Source of the DNA: Brevibacillus choshinensis
GTDB lineage: Bacteria; Bacillota; Bacilli; Brevibacillales; Brevibacillaceae
DNA: 64,000 bases
Direction: 5' to 3'
Assembly (NCBI RefSeq): GCF_001420695.1
Contig: NZ_LJJB01000007.1
Coordinates: 1-64,000 of the forward strand
The notes below the pieces were generated by a model that saw nothing but the letters and a program-made list of their open reading frames with translations, made no database searches and was not told the origin of the DNA. Of the stretch, positions 61,163 through 64,000 are shown piece after piece (position 1 is the first letter of the stretch; every line of letters begins with the position of its first letter). The position numbers were made by a program, and so were the translations under genes.

Positions 61163-62392
61163 ATGATCAACGCAGAACGTCTGTGGGACCGATTAATGCA
61201 GCTTGGCGCTATCGGTACCCAGGAAGTCGGAGGGATCACGCGACTGTCTTTTTCTCCGGAAGAACGAGCAGCCAAAGATCTAGTCACGGGCTTTATGAAA
61301 GAAGCGGGACTCACGGTGCGAGAAGACGAGGTCGGCAACCTGATCGGTCGAAAAGAAGGGAAAAATCCGAACGCACCAGTCGTTCTCGTCGGCTCCCATC
61401 TGGATTCGGTTCCAAGTGGCGGCAATTTCGATGGACCTCTGGGTGTGCTGTCAGGTGTTGAAGCGCTACAAACGATGAATGAACAAGGCGTAGAGACGGA
61501 GCATCCCATCGAGGTCATTGCGTTTACGGACGAGGAAGGGACGCGTTTTGGGTACGGCATGATCGGCAGCCGAGGGATCGCTGGATTGTTGCAGCGTGAC
61601 GAGCTCGATTGTCGGGACGAGGCGGGAATATCCATTGCAGAAGCGATGACGAACAGCGGCCTTGATCCAGCACAAATCGGCAATGCAGCAAGAGAGCCAG
61701 GCAGTGTAAAGGCGTACGTCGAGCTACATATCGAACAAGGAAAAGTGCTGGAAAGCCGTGGCTTGTCAGTTGGTGTCGTGAGTGGGGTAGCAGGACCTCT
61801 GTGGCTGAAGTTTGTGCTGGAAGGTGAAGCAGGCCATGCAGGTGCGACCCCGATGACGATGCGGCGCGACCCATTAGCAGCAGCAGCGGAAGTCATGCTG
61901 GTAATCGAGAGAGAAGCGACTCGTCAGGAGATCAGCGTCGGTACGGTCGGAAAGCTGCAGGTTTTCCCAGGTGGTGTGAACATTATTCCAGGGCGGGTGG
62001 AATTTACGCTCGATCTGCGGGACGTAGACGTGGCTGTGCGTGATATCGTGGAGCAAGCGATCATGAGTCAGGCAAAAGCAATTTGCGAGAAACGCGGGGT
62101 CAAGCTCCAAGTCGAGCTGCTGCAGCGAATCGATCCGGCTGTGTGCTCCGAAAACATTCGCACCGCGATCCGAGAGGCGTGTGCGGCGGAAGGGCTGGAG
62201 ACGATCACACTCCCAAGTGGAGCAGGTCATGATTGCATGCAGCTTACAGGGCTTTGTCCGGTGGGAATGATCTTTGCGCGTTCACGAGATGGAATCAGTC
62301 ACAATCCAGCGGAGTACACCAGTAAAGAAGATTGCGGAAACGGGGCTCAAGTCCTGTATCGTACCGTAGTGTCGTTGGCGAACGGGAGATAA
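61163..62392 (+). CDS. M20 N-carbamoyl-L-amino acid hydrolase
   Basis: A 409-residue HyuC/AllC-type metallo-hydrolase. Metal motifs are [55 protein letters not shown] and [20 protein letters not shown] with [10 protein letters not shown]. It converts N-carbamoyl amino acids to free amino acids, CO2 and ammonia, or acts on allantoate-like compounds. It forms a two-gene unit with the next M20 gene, 29 bases away. It is a paralogue of the gene at 52358-53554 but belongs to a more GC-rich context. GAGGAGG precedes the ATG. Confidence 0.9.
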   Translation: MINAERLWDRLMQLGAIGTQEVGGITRLSFSPEERAAKDLVTGFMKEAGLTVREDEVGNLIGRKEGKNPNAPVVLVGSHLDSVPSGGNFDGPLGVLSGVEALQTMNEQGVETEHPIEVIAFTDEEGTRFGYGMIGSRGIAGLLQRDELDCRDEAGISIAEAMTNSGLDPAQIGNAAREPGSVKAYVELHIEQGKVLESRGLSVGVVSGVAGPLWLKFVLEGEAGHAGATPMTMRRDPLAAAAEVMLVIEREATRQEISVGTVGKLQVFPGGVNIIPGRVEFTLDLRDVDVAVRDIVEQAIMSQAKAICEKRGVKLQVELLQRIDPAVCSENIRTAIREACAAEGLETITLPSGAGHDCMQLTGLCPVGMIFARSRDGISHNPAEYTSKEDCGNGAQVLYRTVVSLANGR

Positions 62393-62421
62393 CGAGAGGC
62401 AATTGGAGGAGGAGAACGAAG

Positions 62422-63609
62422 ATGACAGCAACAGCAACGCTCAATCAAGCAGTGGAAGGCATTAAGCAGCAAGTAATCGAATGGCGTCGTTATTTGCATC
62501 AGCAGCCGGAGCTTTCCTTTCACGAGGAGAAAACAGCGCAGTTTATTTATGACACGCTACAGACATTCGGCAATCTGGAGATTACACGTCCTACCAAGAA
62601 CAGCGTCATGGCGCGGTTGATTGGGTCTCAACCAGGTAAGGTGCTGGCGATGAGAGCAGACATTGACGCTCTTGCTATTACAGAAGAAAACAACTTTGAG
62701 TTCGTTTCGAAAAATCCTGGCGTTATGCATGCTTGCGGCCATGACGGACATACTTCCATGCTGCTGGGAACGGCCAAGATTCTTTCCGGAATGAAGGACA
62801 AGATCAAAGGAGAAGTGCGCTTTTTCTTCCAGCACGCAGAGGAGATCTACCCAGGCGGCGCGGAGGAAATGGTGCAGGCAGGCGTAATGGATGGCGTCGA
62901 TCTGGTCATCGGGACGCATTTGTGGGCGACGATGGATTATGGTACCGTTGGCATTTGTCCGGGACCGATGATGGCTGCTCCTGATACGTTCTGGATCAAC
63001 GTGTTTGGAAAAGGCGGTCACGCTGCTTTGCCTCATCAAACGATTGACAGTATCGCGATCGCTTCACAAGTCGTTACCAATTTGCAGCATATCGTCTCAC
63101 GCAATGCGGATCCATTGGAAAATCTGGTTCTTTCCGTAACGAAATTCGTAGGTGGAACGACACACAACGTCATTCCAGGTGCTGTAGAAATTTGTGGGAC
63201 GGTACGCAGCTTTGACAAAGATTTGCGCGAGACGGTTCCAAAGCTCATGGAACGTGTAATCAAAGGGATTACCGAGGCGCATGGTGCTACCTACGAGTTC
63301 ACCTACGAGTTTGGCTATCGTCCGGTCATCAATGACGCTGAAGTAACGCAGCTGATGGAAGAGGTAGTGGTCGAAGCCCTAGGAGCAGAATGGGTCGATC
63401 ACATGCGCCCGAATATGGGCGGTGAAGATTTCTCAGCATTTATGCAAAAGGCACCGGGTTGCTTCTTCTACGTAGGAGCGGGTAACCAGGAAAAAGGCAT
63501 TACCTATCCACACCACCATCCTCGCTTTACGATTGACGAGGACGCGCTTGAAGTAGGTGTAAAGATGTTCGTCTATGCGGCCAAAAAAATTGTGATGGAA
63601 AACGAGTAA
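62422..63609 (+). CDS. M20D amidohydrolase (hippurate hydrolase-like)
   Basis: A 395-residue hydrolase. Family opening is EWRRYLHQQPELSFHEEKTA; metal motifs are MHACGHDGHTSMLLG, FFQHAEEIYPGGAEEM (Glu pair) and GITYPHHHPRFTIDEDA. The dimerisation domain has GKGGHAALPHQTIDSIAIAS. Enzymes of this group remove acyl or aroyl groups from amino acids. ATG 62422 follows GGAGGAGGAG; the long frame upstream overlaps the previous gene and is not used. It probably works with the carbamoylase before it. Confidence 0.9.
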   Translation: MTATATLNQAVEGIKQQVIEWRRYLHQQPELSFHEEKTAQFIYDTLQTFGNLEITRPTKNSVMARLIGSQPGKVLAMRADIDALAITEENNFEFVSKNPGVMHACGHDGHTSMLLGTAKILSGMKDKIKGEVRFFFQHAEEIYPGGAEEMVQAGVMDGVDLVIGTHLWATMDYGTVGICPGPMMAAPDTFWINVFGKGGHAALPHQTIDSIAIASQVVTNLQHIVSRNADPLENLVLSVTKFVGGTTHNVIPGAVEICGTVRSFDKDLRETVPKLMERVIKGITEAHGATYEFTYEFGYRPVINDAEVTQLMEEVVVEALGAEWVDHMRPNMGGEDFSAFMQKAPGCFFYVGAGNQEKGITYPHHHPRFTIDEDALEVGVKMFVYAAKKIVMENE

Positions 63610-63632
63610 TCGTAAAACGAAGTAAAAACTAG

Positions 63633-63664
63633 ACCTCCTGTGGCTACTACGGGAGGTTTTTTTA
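63633..63664 (+). terminator. rho-independent terminator
   Basis: ACCTCC and GGAGGT arms with a 13-base loop, then a T-run, end the two-gene M20 unit. Confidence 0.8.
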
Positions 63665-63678
63665 TTTGGACTTTTTGT

Positions 63679-64000
63679 TTATTGCAGCCGAAACAGCTTG
63701 TGCCAAATGGAAGTCTTCCGTTGCTCGTCCTTCATTTTGGCAAGCTCCACCTTGGCATCCATGATGTCATTCATCGCCTTCATCAAGCGTCGATCCCGTT
63801 CCTTGAGGTTTGAGCGGATGTATGCTTCCTGATTTTCGACCCGTTCGAGCAATGCCTGATGGGCCGCATCCTGCTGCTGGACATGGACTGCCAGTGCGTG
63901 CAGCTTTTCTTCCCATACGTTGTGGCTGACAGGGACAGGGATAGGAGGAGCCAGGGCGACAGCGGTTTCCATACGAGCGGGCAAGGCAACGTCGTGACTG
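63679..64000 (-). CDS. C-terminal part of a coiled-coil (MerR/DUF3967-like) protein, partial
   Basis: The frame is open to the right edge of the window, so the 101 residues after the visible Met at 63984 are probably only the C-terminus. It contains a coiled coil (NVWEEKLHALAVHVQQQDAA; RDRRLMKAMNDIMDAKVELA) and ends KTSIWHKLFRLQ. The basic aromatic tail after a coiled coil is typical of DUF3967 tails of MerR-like or RacA-like DNA-binding proteins in Bacillales. The DNA-binding domain would lie outside the window. Confidence 0.55.
   Translation of the reverse strand, partial: SHDVALPARMETAVALAPPIPVPVSHNVWEEKLHALAVHVQQQDAAHQALLERVENQEAYIRSNLKERDRRLMKAMNDIMDAKVELAKMKDEQRKTSIWHKLFRLQ

Overview
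The window reads as chromosomal DNA of a mid-GC, endospore-former-like Firmicute, most likely Brevibacillus or a close relative. This is inferred from strong AGGAGG-type Shine-Dalgarno sites, frequent TTG/GTG starts, U-run terminators, a Trp T-box, a preQ1 riboswitch, and genes in Bacillus-like sets (KhtT-KhtU, DctB-DctS-DctR, PaiB, type I CoaA). I see no rRNA, tRNA, CRISPR array or intact transposon.

Layout: 0-3.6 kb holds an integrase remnant, a membrane protein, a LuxR-type two-component system and two abutting gene remnants. 3.6-6 kb has the potassium/proton antiporter pair khtTU and a small coiled-coil protein. 6-17.4 kb is a C4-dicarboxylate region: malate:quinone oxidoreductase, a DAACS symporter, a secreted acidic protein, an OmpR-type two-component system, dctB divergent from dctSR, and a sigma-54 activator. 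17.4-21.4 kb is a peptide-use operon (OppA-like, S66 peptidase, M20 hydrolase) behind a near-consensus sigma-54 promoter. 21.4-24.2 kb has dps, coaA, a DUF523 gene and an SMR gene beside the stub of its partner. 24.4-27.3 kb is an unrecognised three-gene operon (cysteine-cluster protein, glycine-zipper coiled-coil protein, and a nuclease-like domain fused to glycine-zipper helices). 27.3-30.5 kb is a decaying stretch with several frameshifted genes around pssA. 30.5-39.7 kb carries ordinary metabolic and regulatory genes, including a preQ1-I riboswitch before a queuosine-precursor transporter. 39.7-50 kb is a LysR gene divergent from a C45 acyltransferase/peptidase, a full Dpp/Opp transporter, an M20 hydrolase and an MFS exporter. 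50.2-57 kb is an IclR-led catabolic cluster: cyclic amidohydrolase, carbamoylase, YfcC-type carrier, UbiX and UbiD. 57-64 kb holds gene scraps, T-box-controlled trpS, an odd GGDEF-like/HTH regulator beside an AcfC-like binding protein, two more M20 hydrolases and a partial gene at the edge.

A theme is scavenging of peptides, acylated amino acids and ureides: five M20-family hydrolases plus S66, C45, nitrilase and cyclic amidohydrolase enzymes, with two peptide-binding proteins and one complete permease/ATPase set. The most interesting unexplained items are the 24.4-27.3 kb operon, a repeated hairpin-bearing leader element at 5603-5664 and 43650-43700, and the pairing of ureide hydrolases with a UbiD/UbiX decarboxylase. 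Several single-base frameshifts, some in homopolymers, could be real decay or sequencing error. GC statements are judged by eye.
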